Source: Scleroderma bovista
Taxonomy: Eukaryota > Basidiomycota > Agaricomycetes > Boletales > Sclerodermataceae
Assembly: GCA_037178675.1 (NCBI GenBank)
Contig: JAYMGJ010000440.1
Coordinates: forward strand, 1-64,000
Direction of reading: 5' to 3'
Length of the DNA: 64,000 bases
The position numbers were made by a program, and so were the translations under genes. Positions 21,191 through 33,209 of the stretch are shown piece after piece. Numbering within the stretch: the first letter of the stretch is position 1; each line of letters begins with the position of its first letter. Below the pieces are notes generated by a model. The model ran no database searches. It had not been told where the DNA came from and saw only the letters and a program-made list of their open reading frames with translations.

Positions 21191-23445
21191 CATGTCTTAC
21201 GGCGATACTAAGCAAGATTCATACAGCACCAGGCCACTCATTCCCAGAGCGGATTTGTGTTACGGGGGTGAGCCCATTACACTTGGTCCTCGCCCAATCT
21301 TTTTCATGCTCTTGAAACAAACAAGGTTCAACCCCGACAAAACCAAGGTCTTTGGAATGTGGTCAATGATATCTGCATAGATGCTCACGCTGCTTTCGAC
21401 TTCCACAGGGATATACGATGCTAAACTTGAACGGATGAACTTTCCCTTGCTGCAGAGAACCATGTTGTCTCCTCGGTTGATCTAGCAACGATGGTATGCC
21501 TGTAGTTCGTAAACGCATACAGGCGACAAAAAACCACGACTGTGTCGGTGAGTACAACGTCCACATTCAAAACTAGGTCCCCTACACCTGTCCTCACGTC
21601 GCGACAGGGGTCGGGTATCCCACAGTCAGACGCTCAACATGACGAATCCAGGCCCCATCCCTTGGCTCACGTCACAATAGGGAAGACCGACCTTGACGAG
21701 AGGTATGGCAAGCGGGAGAATGTCAGGTTAGAGCGATCACATTACCACTATTTGGCACGTTGTTTCGCAAGCTACTTGTGTAGTCAACTATTGTAATGAT
21801 ATGACATGGTTGGACGTGGCTTTAGCGTCGAGGCGCACCTTTGCTGGTGTTGTTGCGGCCGAGGACATTGCTGACCCTATGGATACTGATGCCACTGTAC
21901 TCGATCCAGCTACCAGAGCCTTCTATCTTTCCCCGTATTCATTCCTTCCGCTAGAAGCACATGCATTCAGTGTAACTTTTCTGTGGAATCCCTTGTCCAA
22001 TGCCCACGCGACTCATGCGGGGTGACACACGGAACCACTGCACACGCACCTGTTGAATCTGTTGTGCATTTAACTTTCCCTGGCATACGAGCTTCCCAAG
22101 CCGGCCCATCATGATCCTGAGCGAGGAGTTGCGCAATACGCTTGCCTGTGACGGGCTCCCCATTTTAGTTCTTGAAGGCATTTGCGAGCGCAGTGATGAT
22201 GTTGGGATGGAAGTCCTGGGGTTGCTGATGGCCTGATGCTGTCAGCGTCGGTGCATCGGATTGCTGTTGACGGTCGTTGGACCAGTGTGCAGACACTTGT
22301 TGTAGGTGTACCGCTTTCGTTGCCAACACCTTACATATGTAAGTAGTAGAAATAGAGATCATAGTCAGCCAAGCTATTCTCATTTGCCTTTCTACGCAGC
22401 CGCGTAGAATTTAGTTTCTCTGTGAAATGACCTAAGTTTTCGCCAATAGATTTAAAATGACGGGGCCTGCCTTCAGACGAGCAACTGCGAAGACACCACT
22501 CCCAATGGCGGAAACCGCCAAAAGCATCAGCCAAACCTTCACCAACGCTGCTCCGTCGCTTTCCCGATGGCATGAAGCTTGGCTGCATGTTCAGGATGCA
22601 GAGGGAAGTGGGGCTGAACAACGTGGTCATCTTAGCAGAAGGGGCCTGAAGAAGTGATTACCTGGAGGTATTCCCGGACAACAACGGAGGTGTGAGCTGG
22701 ATTTGTGTGATGATAGTGTCAATTAATTTCTTGGGGATATGCCCGGCACTACAGTTGAGAGGAATATAAGTTGGGTGGAGCATCGGCAGGGATGATATGA
22801 TCGACCAAGTAGCGCGGATCGGACAGATTCCTACAATTGTGGCATGTTCTTGGAGTAAAATTGCGCTGCAAACTACTAGCCATATTCGAGGGGAAAAGAC
22901 ATTCACCAATCTGCGCCTCTTGCAGCATGGCATACAGCCTACACACGGCATGGCATCTACAGAAGTGACAACGACCTGGTTGAGCATCTGCTGACTGGAC
23001 TAGAGTGGTTCTAGCTACTGAGCTATGCGCACTGATGTAGTTAGCGTGATTCCGAATGGTTTGGACTGACCGAGCTACCAAATGTCTAGTATGATGCACT
23101 GGAGATGTTATCGTGCATCGTAGCTACATGGAAAGCCAGGGTGGGAACAAGATATCAAGGAAGGAGTAAAAAGAGTGATGTATTTGACAGCTGGAGTCCT
23201 GTAATGAACTGTCATACTACTTCGACAGAAACCGGCGTTCCTCAAAAGGGGCTTTGCAGCAGAAACGCAAAAGGCTGTTGAACCATATGTGAGCAAAAGT
23301 TAACAACTCCCTCGTTCCGTGCTGTCCCGCTCGCAATCCCGTCTTTCACACGGTGCAACACGCCATCACGTGATTCTCAGAGGTATGATAAAGCGACTTT
23401 CCACTCCAGATCGGTACCCAATCGTCTCTCCAGTTCACCTACAAC
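21191..23445. other. Gene-poor region with unrecognised coding-like fragments
   Basis: About 2.2 kb with no confident gene. A minus-strand stretch at 22383-22165 ends QQPQDFHPNIITALANAFKN. In the next frame NGEPVTGKRIAQLLAQDHDG continues to about 22025, which looks like a decayed exon pair of unknown family. A plus-strand segment at 21801-22022 (containing DPMDTDATVLDPATRAFYLS) also has normal composition. CACGTG at 23367 lies in the likely promoter of malate dehydrogenase. Nothing here can be named. Confidence 0.3.
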
Positions 23446-24979
23446 ATGGTCAAAGCAGTCGTTCTCGGAGCTGCAGGTGAAATCCCCGCTTCGATTAGGG
23501 TTCTGTGGCACTGATCTCGACGTGCAGGCGGTATCGGCCAGCCCTTGTCTCTTCTCTTGAAAATTAACCCCGATGTGACGGAGGTACGAGACTCAACCCA
23601 CAACCCCCGTCCATTTTTAGTGATTAGTATGGTTTCAGCTTGCCCTCTATGATATCGTCAATGCACCCGGTGTTGCAGTCGATCTCTCCCACATCGCAAC
23701 CCCTTCCAAAGTCGAGGGGTTCCTCCCTCCTCCAAAAGATTCCAAGCAAGAGCGCAACGAAGGTCTGGAAAAGGCCCTCACAGGAGCAGATGTCGTCGTC
23801 ATCCCTGCAGGTGTCCCTAGGAAGCCTGGTGTTAGTTTGTTGTTTCATTGTGCCTGCATCCAGTGTCGCTTACTACGCTGTTCCCTCAGATGACTCGGTA
23901 CGTTGCACACGTACCCATTTCCGCAGTCAGCTAATACAGTCATCGTAATACCGCAGTGACGACCTCTTCAAGGTATAACCTAACTGGAATCTAAGGTTTT
24001 ACTTTATATGGCTAATCGCTCGGTATCAGATCAATGCCGGGATCATCAGGGACCTTGCTACGGCTATCGCCACCACAGCCCCTAAGGCGTTTGTACTCGT
24101 TATCTCCAACCCAGTGAACTCCACTGTCCCCATCGTTGCGGAAGTCTTCAAAAAACACGATGTGTTCGACCCAAAACGGTATGGTTATGGAGTCAGCAAG
24201 ATGCGCTAAATTAATGTCGTGTTGTCCAGACTTCTCGGTGTCACTACCCTAGACGTTGTGCGTGCATCCACCTTTGTGGCAGAGGTACTCGGCGACCGCT
24301 CCCTCTCTTCATCTATAACTGTCCCTGTGGTCGGTGGCCACAGTGGAGTCACTGTACGTCTTGTATTCTATCGCCTATCCGAATGACCTGATAACCTTGG
24401 TCTTACCCAGATCGTTCCTCTCCTTTCTCAATCCTCCCACCCTCTTCCATCGAGCCTTGACAAGTCATCCGTAGATGGTTTGGTCAACCGCATCCAGTTT
24501 GGCGGTGATGAGGTCGTCAAGGCCAAAGATGGTGCAGGCTCAGCTACCTTGTCCATGGCCTACGCTGGCGCCGAGTTTGCAGTCAAGGTCATCCGCGCCA
24601 TCAAGGGTGAAAAGGGGATTACGGTCCCATCTTATGTCAACCTCGCCGCACACCCAGAGGGCGGAGAGGCTCTTAAGAAAGACCTCGGCAGGGAACTCGA
24701 CTACTTCTCTTCCCCTGTAGAGCTCGGGGTAAGCGTTGTTTCATCTCCGGTGACCCTGTACGCAATCACTGATCCGCTTTGGGTTCGATAGCCAAATGGT
24801 GTGGAGAGAATCAACGGTCTTGGAACTATCACCCCTGCAGAACGTGAACTTGTCAATGCCGCTCTCCCTGAACTTGCTGCCAATATCGAGAAGGTTTGGC
24901 ACCTTGAATTCATTATCCTTTCTTGGTTATTCACTTTCTTCTTTAGGGCGTCTCCTTCATCCAAGCCCCGAAGCTGTAA
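23446..24979 (+). CDS. mdh: NAD-dependent malate dehydrogenase
   Basis: Catalyses reversible oxidation of malate to oxaloacetate with NAD. The protein starts [10 protein letters not shown], spliced to [20 protein letters not shown], the Rossmann dinucleotide loop. Substrate loop arginines are in AGVPRKPG and [12 protein letters not shown] and [12 protein letters not shown] follow, and the catalytic His is in [14 protein letters not shown]. No mitochondrial presequence is visible, so a cytosolic or peroxisomal form is likely. The C-terminus is FIQAPKL, and the last three residues resemble but do not match a peroxisomal SKL-type signal. At least seven introns occur, including consecutive tiny exons of 8 nt (23890-23897) and 16 nt (23957-23972). 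Confidence 0.93.
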
Positions 24980-27900
24980 CCAATGAGTTCACTGGGAGCG
25001 GTACGTAGTATAGAACTCTAGAATATGGTTATAACTTGTAGCAATAGCGAGATGGAAGGCCACTCGTTTATATATTGGGTCCTGCTCTGTGCTAGAAAGA
25101 TGTACTCCAAGCTGCTTTTGACCATGCTTCATTGCTGTAAGCATGGGTTTCGAGCGGGGCTACATAGATATAAGATTCGGTTTATTGCACGCAGCACGGA
25201 TAACAGCGCTAGACTGAGACATTCCAAGGGACCAAGCGCCTTCCACTGAAAGAAACTCTTCCTCCTTTTGACGTGATTTTGATATCAAGGCTCCGAAGGC
25301 TTGAGCATACTTCCATGAAGAACATAATGTCATAGGCATGTTTCATGAAAGGCCTTCAGGAGTAGTTTACCGCAGGTTCACAATGTCGAATCGATGCAAC
25401 ACCAGGACTGTTCCTGTGAGAACGAGGTTCGAGCTACATAGTTTGCCAAAGTAGGGCAAGTTTCAAATCCCTGCTCTCATAGAAACTTTGATCAAAATCG
25501 GCATCTTCGGGAAACCTTGAAAAGGACAGATCCAACTCTCGTGGATTGGATGCGGCAGCTGCTCACTTCCGTCTTAGTATGATCGCAAGCACCCAAGTGC
25601 CACTGTAATATCACGAGAGCAAAGAAACTCACGACCAAAGTAACAACTCCGAACTTCGGGCTTGATGGGTATCGTTCCTCAATGTCATCAGTACACGTTC
25701 ACTCCACACACTGAGCTCGGAGCATACCACGAGGAGATGGCATGAGAACGAGGCAGGTCAGAACGTTCCACCTAAATTTGAATGCTAGGTCAATTTCGAC
25801 AGACGAATATGTAGTAAATGGGCCTGATGCTTACTAGTACTACAGCGCAGCCAGGGAAATGAGAAACTGCACTGCACAGTGCCAGGGAGTCCCGCGAGGT
25901 GCAAGACCATCCTTGTGATATTGCCATCTGCGGCTTATCGCAGGACGTTGGATCCGTGCCACTGCTAATAACCCACGTGTTTCCCCGTTTCACCTTTCCC
26001 GGAGGGTGTATGACGCAATGCATCATAGACGCAGAAAGGGTTACAAATGAGGAGACATACAGCTGTACAGGGTTAGTCAGACACGGTTATACTTGGACAC
26101 TGAGATGGTGGTGACACGTTACAACCCTGGGAGATCAGATAGTGCGGCTATTTCCAGAGTAAGTCCAAGTGGAGTTTGTCAGAATCTGACATTCCTTGTA
26201 ATGTCCGTTTCCCTAATTATCGCAAAGGGAGCTATAAATAACTTCCATCACCTGAAGGTTAATGGAGCGGGGTACCTAGCATCATTGCGGAGGCGGTCCC
26301 TGGCGCTTCGCCGCAAGCTTTAGCCAGATAATACAATGTTGTGTACTTCAAGTATGGATTAGCTTGGTTATATCATAGTGCAACGCTTGAATCCGTTTTA
26401 CTATCTGACCCTATAATTGATGTAAATGATAATTATGGCCACATGAAACTAGGCAACGCTGGACCCACCCCTGTGCACTGTGTCCATGTTATGAACGCGA
26501 TGTGCGTCAAACATACGATAGAACAACGACGAGGACACGGCAAAGCCACTACAGTTGAACAAACGACAACAATGCCAACCCCTAGAAGACCATCAAAATC
26601 ATCAAGGGGAATGTGCACTCCACGCGATAAACCCATTGTATACCAATAGGACTCCAGTACCTTCCCGCCTGCCTTTGTTTCATCACCCAGACGAGCCAGG
26701 TGCAAATCCACAGCGGCTGCTATAACAAAGCAGGAAGTCATATCCTTGGTCCTCCTTGATTTCAACTGCGTTCGGAGGTGTCAGCCTAGAGTGTGATGGT
26801 ATAAACAGGATCAGACCTAGCAACCATCATAAACGTCTCACCATAAAGGCATGACGGTGCGTCTAAAATGCGCGGCGGAAACGAGACGGACCACCGAGGG
26901 ACCTCAAGACCTCCAGTGGGGCACCCGTACGCTACTCGGGGAGGCCCAGGAGGGCTCAATCAAATAATCCTCGGCCACTAAAGGGCGACATGAGACAACA
27001 AACCCCAAAGCATCATAATAATAATAAAACATACTCCAGATGTCATAAAGTTGCTGTATCAATTGAAGCACCGCCGGCGCCATGGGCACATCGCTCCCTG
27101 CACGATGTGCTTAAGCAACCATCTCCCTTGGAGCCTTGGGTCTGCCTAGGAGAGACCACGATAAGCTTCCAAATTTGCCAGTCACATGTTCATATGGTCC
27201 GGCCATACTCATCTGTTCCATCTGGGGGGTTCTGCGCAGTCCGCGAAGTGATCACGATGCCAAGGCACCGCGGAATTGCGCCTTGCCACGCCCACTGCTT
27301 GTGGTATCCACAACTGGATCGACCGTCCAATCGCCGATGAGGGGTAAGCAAGAAACGCTCCGCCCTCAACTCGTTAGGCAAAAGGCGGTCCACTCTTGCA
27401 TGGTTGCCTTCTCCAGTGGGTCTAAAAATTCTTCCGGGGCAGCATTAGAACAGCTTCGGTCCTTCTAAGTTCGCCTTCGTGGCTTGGCCTCTTCTCCCAC
27501 CCCGAGATTAACGCACCGAACGTGTTCAGCATCATTGGCTGCAAAGCCGACACGATGCACGTGACTTATCTTGGGTCTTTACTTCTCCTTCTCCCGCTAG
27601 GCTCGGCACGGGCTTGGGTCTGCCGTTCTACTTCCCCTGTGTGCACCCCCGCCGGTGAAGCTTGCAGACCCCCGTTTCACCTGCCACTGGCGATCGCGCC
27701 CCCTCTTTGCCATTCACGTGTCAGGATTCGCACTGTTACCAGCCGTTCTGGCCTGGTTTCAAATTGTGGGTTGCTCTCGAGAATCGGCCAACCGAACTAT
27801 CGCCGCGCACAGGTTGGTGCAAGGGTAGTTAGTATGCCATTAATATCCTGTTCGGTAGGGGTTTGCCGTTGTTTGTGATGCTTTCCATGGCTTGCAAATG

Positions 27901-29680
27901 TAGGAGTGTCACCCCAGTGGACCCTGAAGACTTGCAAGATGTCACGATAGTTTTGGAATGTGGGGTGAGACTGAGATGTCGAAGTACTGATGTGGCTGAA
28001 AAACCGCTTCTAAAAGATGTGACTGTCCTACAACCCCTTTCTGGAACTGGAAAGCTATACCGTGGCTGTGGTATATAACACCTTGCGATATCATTGAATG
28101 GTTGGGTCGTAGCTCCACTTGAGTGCATATATGGTACAACGGCAAGTACCAGTATGGAAAATGAACATGAGATATTAACCAACCTAGGCTCGTTACAGTT
28201 AGTTCCATAAAACTTGTAAACATCAAATGAAGAATGCATGTGGTGGTACGCACGTGGCACTAGGTACACCATTGTGTTTGTTGATGGTAACGAGGATTGG
28301 GGGGCCGAAGAAGCCAATGCAACAGCCGCAGCACCTCTCTAAGGCTCGCTTAGCTTTCCAATGTTAGGTGAGGTAGGACAACAAATGCCAGGTTGGAAGC
28401 AGACGGTAACAGGAACCTTGCCAACGACGCGTTTGCAGTGAACGTACCGAGGGGACTCACCGAAGCCACTATCTAGCGAGCCGCCAACAACGGCATTTCA
28501 GGCCAATTGTGATGTGTTAGTCACACAACGGGGCCCCTATTAATATCGACATACATAGTTTCGCGCAAAATATGAACATACCATGCATTTCGTTCGGTTT
28601 ATTGCCTGGGATAACGCCACTTGTGTCAGCAATACATTCGGAATCAATAAACATATTCTGCAAAGCAGGTCGACGCACGGTGATTGATGAGGTGAAGAAG
28701 CAGCATTCAAGGATCACCGTTGCGGAGTCCTGAGTTATTAATTGTGTGGCGGTGACATTCTGGGTATAACGGTGCCACGTCCTCTCATCCCTGAGATGCT
28801 ATATCTAATCTGGATACAAGCGACCTGTGAAGCCTTCCAGAGGCAGAAATCGCTCAAGTGATAGCCAGCATGACCGACTGGCAGAGAGATCTGTTCTCAA
28901 GCTTACCACATGACTAGCCGATACTTACCCGAAGTTAAAGATCGTAGGTCTTTGAAGCAGAGGCCAGCACGTACAACTCCAGCGCAGAGGCTGAAAACTG
29001 GGTAGACCTACCATAGGATGACGCACGAAAGCCGGGAGTTGCCGTAGTTAATTGCATCATGACATCTACATACTATGGATGTGAGTATGTGGGACGCCTG
29101 TCACCACGTTGGCATTCCGTTACTGTGAGCTGATGCAGTTTCGATCAACATTGTTCAGGGGGGCTTCGAGCATGAAACACTTACTTGACTCGGCGGCGAT
29201 TGTGTTGGTCTACTAGACATGGGGGCCTAGCGCTGGTGGAATGAGAGCTCCCACGAAATCAATCAGAACGTGGCAGGAGGGCGACAACAGAACGGCGAAA
29301 TACCACGCCCAAATACGGGGAAGATGCAAAGGCGAGTTGCATGCGTTACGCATTGCACTATGCTGCAAGGAGAAGGATGTGAGCATGGTCTGCGCAAACC
29401 AATGGGGACACGTAGCTCCATCATGAAGGTCTGAGGTCTTTCATGGGCGCATGCGTTGTGCTGATGCTATCGGGCAACCCAGACCATGATCAAGGGGATT
29501 TTCTCAGACACGTCCACGCCGTAACGTTACGTCCAGGGGTGAGTGTGGTTGGGTGGACGGCCTTGCAAGACGAATCTCGAGAGTGTAATCTCCCATAAAT
29601 GGCAATGCAATGGTCCTATCGGAGATCTCCATAAAAGGTGTTGTCCGTGGCGCGGGTTCGGAATCAGACCGGATGTGGTC
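24980..29680. other. 4.7-kb region without recognisable genes
   Basis: I read both strands and found no domain, splice-joined exon series, tRNA or long repeat. Open frames are at most about 160 codons and have the composition of shadows. A partial tRNA-like motif occurs at 25425-25475 (GGTTCGAGC and GTTTCAAATCC, B-box-like), but no cloverleaf forms. A short AATAATAAT run is near 27007. The region may hold decayed transposon or non-coding transcripts, which cannot be told from sequence alone. Confidence 0.5.
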
Positions 29681-29688
29681 TATAAAAA
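29681..29688 (+). promoter_or_regulatory. TATA box
   Basis: TATAAAAA lies 178 bp upstream of the ATG at 29866, in the orientation of that gene and after an otherwise mixed-composition stretch. The distance would give a 5' leader of about 150 nt. Confidence 0.45.
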
Positions 29689-29865
29689 AACTCGGGATCC
29701 TTTTTGAACAACCACACCGCACCAAATAACCTCCCCAGCCCACAGGCTAGAGGACCATTACTTATACCCTGCCCACCATGGCCCCCATAGCCTGCTAACA
29801 CGCCCTGGGTTTCCTGTCGTCGTGGTCTCCATCTTCGTCGTCAACGAGACCCTCTCTGCACCAAT

Positions 29866-30654
29866 ATGTATCCTTCCCCCTCGGCTGCCCCTCGCTCTAT
29901 CCTGAAACAACAATACGTGGCCACCGAGCCCGTTTATTCTGCACCCAAATCTCCAGAAAGGCTTCATGCCGTTCACTTCCCCCCCTCGCCCACCTTGACT
30001 CGAGTGTACGTCGCTCACTCCTCTACGGCATACGACAGATCCCCCATTGTCGTGTTGCCCAATGCCTGTGCCTTGCCAGAGCGAGGGTGTCCTGGAAGGA
30101 CATACACCCTTGACGATGAACGCCCCAAGCGTCCGTCTCTATCTAAAAGAAGATCGAGCAGCGGCAACCACGCCCACCCTCGTGCGGCATCAAACTGTAC
30201 GTCGTCCTCTCCCTCCCGATCTGTCGAGGACGACCCCATCCCCGTGCGCACTTCCTCCTTGGTGCCACCCCCATTGATACCCGATCTATCGTCGGAATCA
30301 GATGAGAGCGATGGCTTCACCAGCCTACCACCGTCCTTCACCATGTCCATGACTCCAGCCCCGTCAATACCGAAGCCCCGCATTCGCGGGGATAATGACT
30401 CATACTCTGAGGAACGCAGCTCTTCTGGCAAGGGTCTTCCATCATTCCCGTCTTACCGGTCGTCACCAGAGGACCCACATAAGGCTCGCCGTCGTAGGCA
30501 ACGAGATCGCTCGCGCGAGCGCGAGCGGAATCAGACGCGTGTGTACTCTTACGCCAGCGAGGAGACTAGCAGTGATGGGTGCTACAAACCGCTCGCACTT
30601 TTCCCTGGCTATACACTGCATGCCGCAGATGGCGGCTGCTTGGGGGGCTTTTGA
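29866..30654 (+). CDS. Conserved-looking Ser/Pro/Arg-rich hypothetical protein
   Basis: A single-exon 262-residue protein. It starts MYPSPSAAPRSILKQQYVAT, with RLHAVHFPPSPTLTRVYVAH and SPIVVLPNACALPERGCPGR following. The rest is low-complexity Ser/Pro with an acidic DLSSESDESDGF and a basic ARRRRQRDRSRERERN tract, and it ends LHAADGGCLGGF. No signal peptide or membrane helix is seen. The well-structured N-terminal third resembles a protein family I believe is shared among Agaricomycetes, but I cannot name a function. The strong PxSP motifs suggest phosphorylation. A TATA box is 178 bp upstream. Confidence 0.7.
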   Translation: MYPSPSAAPRSILKQQYVATEPVYSAPKSPERLHAVHFPPSPTLTRVYVAHSSTAYDRSPIVVLPNACALPERGCPGRTYTLDDERPKRPSLSKRRSSSGNHAHPRAASNCTSSSPSRSVEDDPIPVRTSSLVPPPLIPDLSSESDESDGFTSLPPSFTMSMTPAPSIPKPRIRGDNDSYSEERSSSGKGLPSFPSYRSSPEDPHKARRRRQRDRSRERERNQTRVYSYASEETSSDGCYKPLALFPGYTLHAADGGCLGGF

Positions 30655-30854
30655 CACACATACCATGGACAAGGATCGTCTTCACGGAGGCATCATGTTC
30701 AGTACTCCACTAAACTTACAATTTCAAACCTGTATTACCTTAATGTACTAGCCTCTTTCCTATTATAACGACGAGCGTACGATATCAAGCTAGAGTTGTA
30801 TTGACAAGTACGCACTCTCTGACATCATTGCCAAGTCGCTTGAGCGCTAATCAG

Positions 30855-31050
30855 CCTTCTCCCGATCAGTTTTTCCAGGTGTAATGTCCTGTAAGATCGT
30901 AATCCCGCGTTTTGCGGTGAGACCAATTGCCATGGCTTCTGTTGTGGCAGTCCTCTTGAAGCGGCGATACTCTATGCATGCGAGGCTCTGCAGTTGGAAG
31001 CGCATCATCATTTGGACGTTGCCATTGCACAGCTGCGACATGCACTGCTG
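30855..31050 (-). pseudogene. Possible relic of a histone H3 C-terminus
   Basis: On the minus strand the frame from about 31008 reads RFQ, then a degraded alpha-2 helix (LACIEYRRFKRT against the expected EAYxVxLFEDT), a loop with AMAIGLTAKRGITILQDI (expected CAIHAKRVTIMPKDI), and a tail DREKAD before a stop. Similarity is at codon level but needs at least two indels, and the N-terminal tail and alpha-N helix are absent. It could be an H3 or CENP-A-type fragment, or chance. The call is tentative. Confidence 0.3.
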
Positions 31051-32214
31051 CGCCACCCACTAGTCCATTAGCACTTAGGCCCTATGGTCCTAATGCATAG
31101 CTCAGCGTCACTTACTAGTCAGCCCAAGTCCTCGTGTGGCGACATCACCACGGTAGCCCCAACATGGCTGAACCGGATCATTTGGGCCTTGCACTGATTG
31201 GCTTTCCAAGGCCAATTTGAAGTTCAACTGCAGGACATGTCTGTGGTGTGTCATCTCTTACTCCTGTGGCGTCAGTTAGCGCTTGCCAGCAAGACAAGGG
31301 CATTAACAAGAATGGTTTCGTTAAGGTCTTTGTAGGCACCGGCACAGGGCGCAAGTTCAGGACCTTTCCTTATAAAAACACATCATACAAATCAAAGTTC
31401 TGGTGCGTCTGCGCCTGGCACACACCTGCTGATCGATTCAGACCTTGTTTGGTTTGACGAGCGCCATTGGTAGGTCGAGTGTTTGTAGTGGCTCACGCAT
31501 ACCCACAGCATCTCCGTCCCGAGCTCCAAGATTCAGACCTTGGCCAGAACTGCATACACACATGGCACCGGAGGATAGTTCATCCGAAGCACTGCCTACC
31601 CGCGTTTCCCGGTCAGATACATATGGTATTCCTTGGCGCGCAGTATTCGTCTCCCAGGTTTCCTTCGATTATTAACGTATAGACACCGTCTCTGATTTAG
31701 AATCTCATTTCGCTGATAAGAGGCGGACAATGTCCTTCTCTTGGAGACCTTGAACATCCGCCCAGAGAGTGTAGAAGGACGCTACGATGCCAAGATGCGT
31801 CGTTCCATCGGATCGAACACACCATCTAAATTTGTGAATACTGTTCTGAGCCCTAAACCTTTTTCCTGAGAGGTGAGAACATTCCTTCTTACGACCTCGT
31901 GCAGACTCATCCGCTGTCGCAGCCTGTGCTATCGCAGGTACCCAGTGTATCCTCTCTCATATGATTTGTAGGTACTCAGTTGGGCAGACTATCGCGTTGG
32001 CGCCTGGATGGTCCTGATTAGTTATCAAAATGTTGTGGGCAAGGTCTCCTCTGTCTGCTCTAAATTCTCCTTGTCAAGTCCATCGGAATCCCCAATGCCT
32101 CGCATCGTCCTTGGTACAAGTGGGAGAGCTCTTCGATTTGTATTTCAGTGCAATGAAGAGCGAACGACATATGTCCTAGTAGGCTTACCGAGCTATCGAC
32201 GGATGGCATCGTAG

Positions 32215-32273
32215 AGTCTGGTGACCAGACTAAATCGTGATTGGACGACTGTAACTAGTCTGGTTGCTGGACT
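32215..32273. repeat. Paired palindromic motifs, AGTCTGGTGACCAGACT type
   Basis: AGTCTGGTGACCAGACT at 32215-32231 has 8-bp inverted arms around a single central base. A diverged copy AGTCTGGTTGCTGGACT follows at 32257-32273, and both are followed by AA. The exact 17-mer recurs at 52385-52401. The function is unknown; it could be the end of a short transposon or a protein-binding site. Confidence 0.7.
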
Positions 32274-32879
32274 AATTGAGACACGTTATCGATGCTGCCT
32301 CGCAGTCGTACCAGTGGGCACTTTCCTAACTCACAACGAGATCTCTGCGTGTATCCTCTTATAAAGACGACAGTTTTTCACGGACGCGGGCCCCCGGGCC
32401 CATCCCACCTGTTCCCGCACTACACACGATTCTCCGTTGGCTCCTTCTAAGCCCAGCCCCAGAAGGAAATCAGAAAACGCCACCCCATCTCGACTGCGGA
32501 GCGCAAGTTCTTGACCCCCGGAGATTCAGAATTGCTGCCACCCAATAGCCCACCAGGGTACTATTTCCCTATGTTCTCTTGGGTCCGGAGACTACCTACC
32601 CGTCACGTCAGAATATCTCCCCGACCCCAAAGGCCTAAGTAACAAAAAATCACTTTTTACCAACGGGGTCGAAGTGGTGCTAGTGCGATCATACACCACA
32701 CTTCAAGTCAGAGTCTCGAGCGAGAAACACTCAAGGAAGCATTACCCAAATTACACAGGAATGCTTCCATGAATGCTTGGAATCATATCGAAGGAAGCAG
32801 TGCGCCTCTGTATATTTGGGGTACATACTCACCGGTAGCCAGTTCACGACTTGCCGCCACGTATCAAAATGTTTAGTCT

Positions 32880-32930
32880 CCCCAAGGCAGACCAAAGATT
32901 CGATGGAAGACAATCGTTCCCTCTCCGACT
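32880..32930 (-). repeat. Dispersed 50-bp repeat, copy B
   Basis: Read on the minus strand, this matches the segment at 36260-36310 at nearly all positions (shared core CGAATCTTTGGTCTGCCTTGGGG spans the last 23 bases). A more diverged copy is at 61632-61678. It is non-coding as far as can be seen. Confidence 0.7.
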
Positions 32931-33209
32931 CAAAATGTTCTGTATACAGCGAGAACAACGCCACAAGCGATGACGACATAACTTGGAAGTTCGGGTCCTC
33001 CAAGCGGAGGATCCTCGGCTCGGCTTCTCGTAGAGCCATTTTGGCTGTTACATCACCCTTTATTATGTGCGGCTCTCGACTGGAGTACATATGGTAAGTA
33101 GCCCCTCGATTACTCGTTCAGGGCCTATCACCCCATAGCGTTACGTCTGCGCTGAAAATAAGTCGACGAGAAACGGCCGTCTTCTGGAAATTTTGTGCAT
33201 AGGGAAAAC

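Larger units (their letters stand above)
31060..33209. other. Gene-poor spacer upstream of the permease
   Basis: No gene is recognised in about 2.1 kb. It contains the palindromic 17-mer at 32215-32231 with a diverged copy at 32257-32273, a GC palindrome GGGCCCCCGGGCCC near 32389, and one copy of a dispersed 50-bp repeat at 32880-32930. A 119-codon minus-strand open frame (33090-32731) covers that repeat and is probably a shadow or repeat-derived. Confidence 0.4.

Noticed and set aside
25400..25475. tRNA-like sequence with GGTTCGAGC and GTTTCAAATCC B-box-like motifs
   Set aside because: Only a short terminal pairing (TGAGA/TCTCA) can be drawn; there is no D arm and the total length is about 62 nt, so no cloverleaf forms.
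32731..33090. 119-codon minus-strand open frame as a gene
   Set aside because: No domain, overlaps the dispersed repeat, and lies just before the permease start; likely chance.
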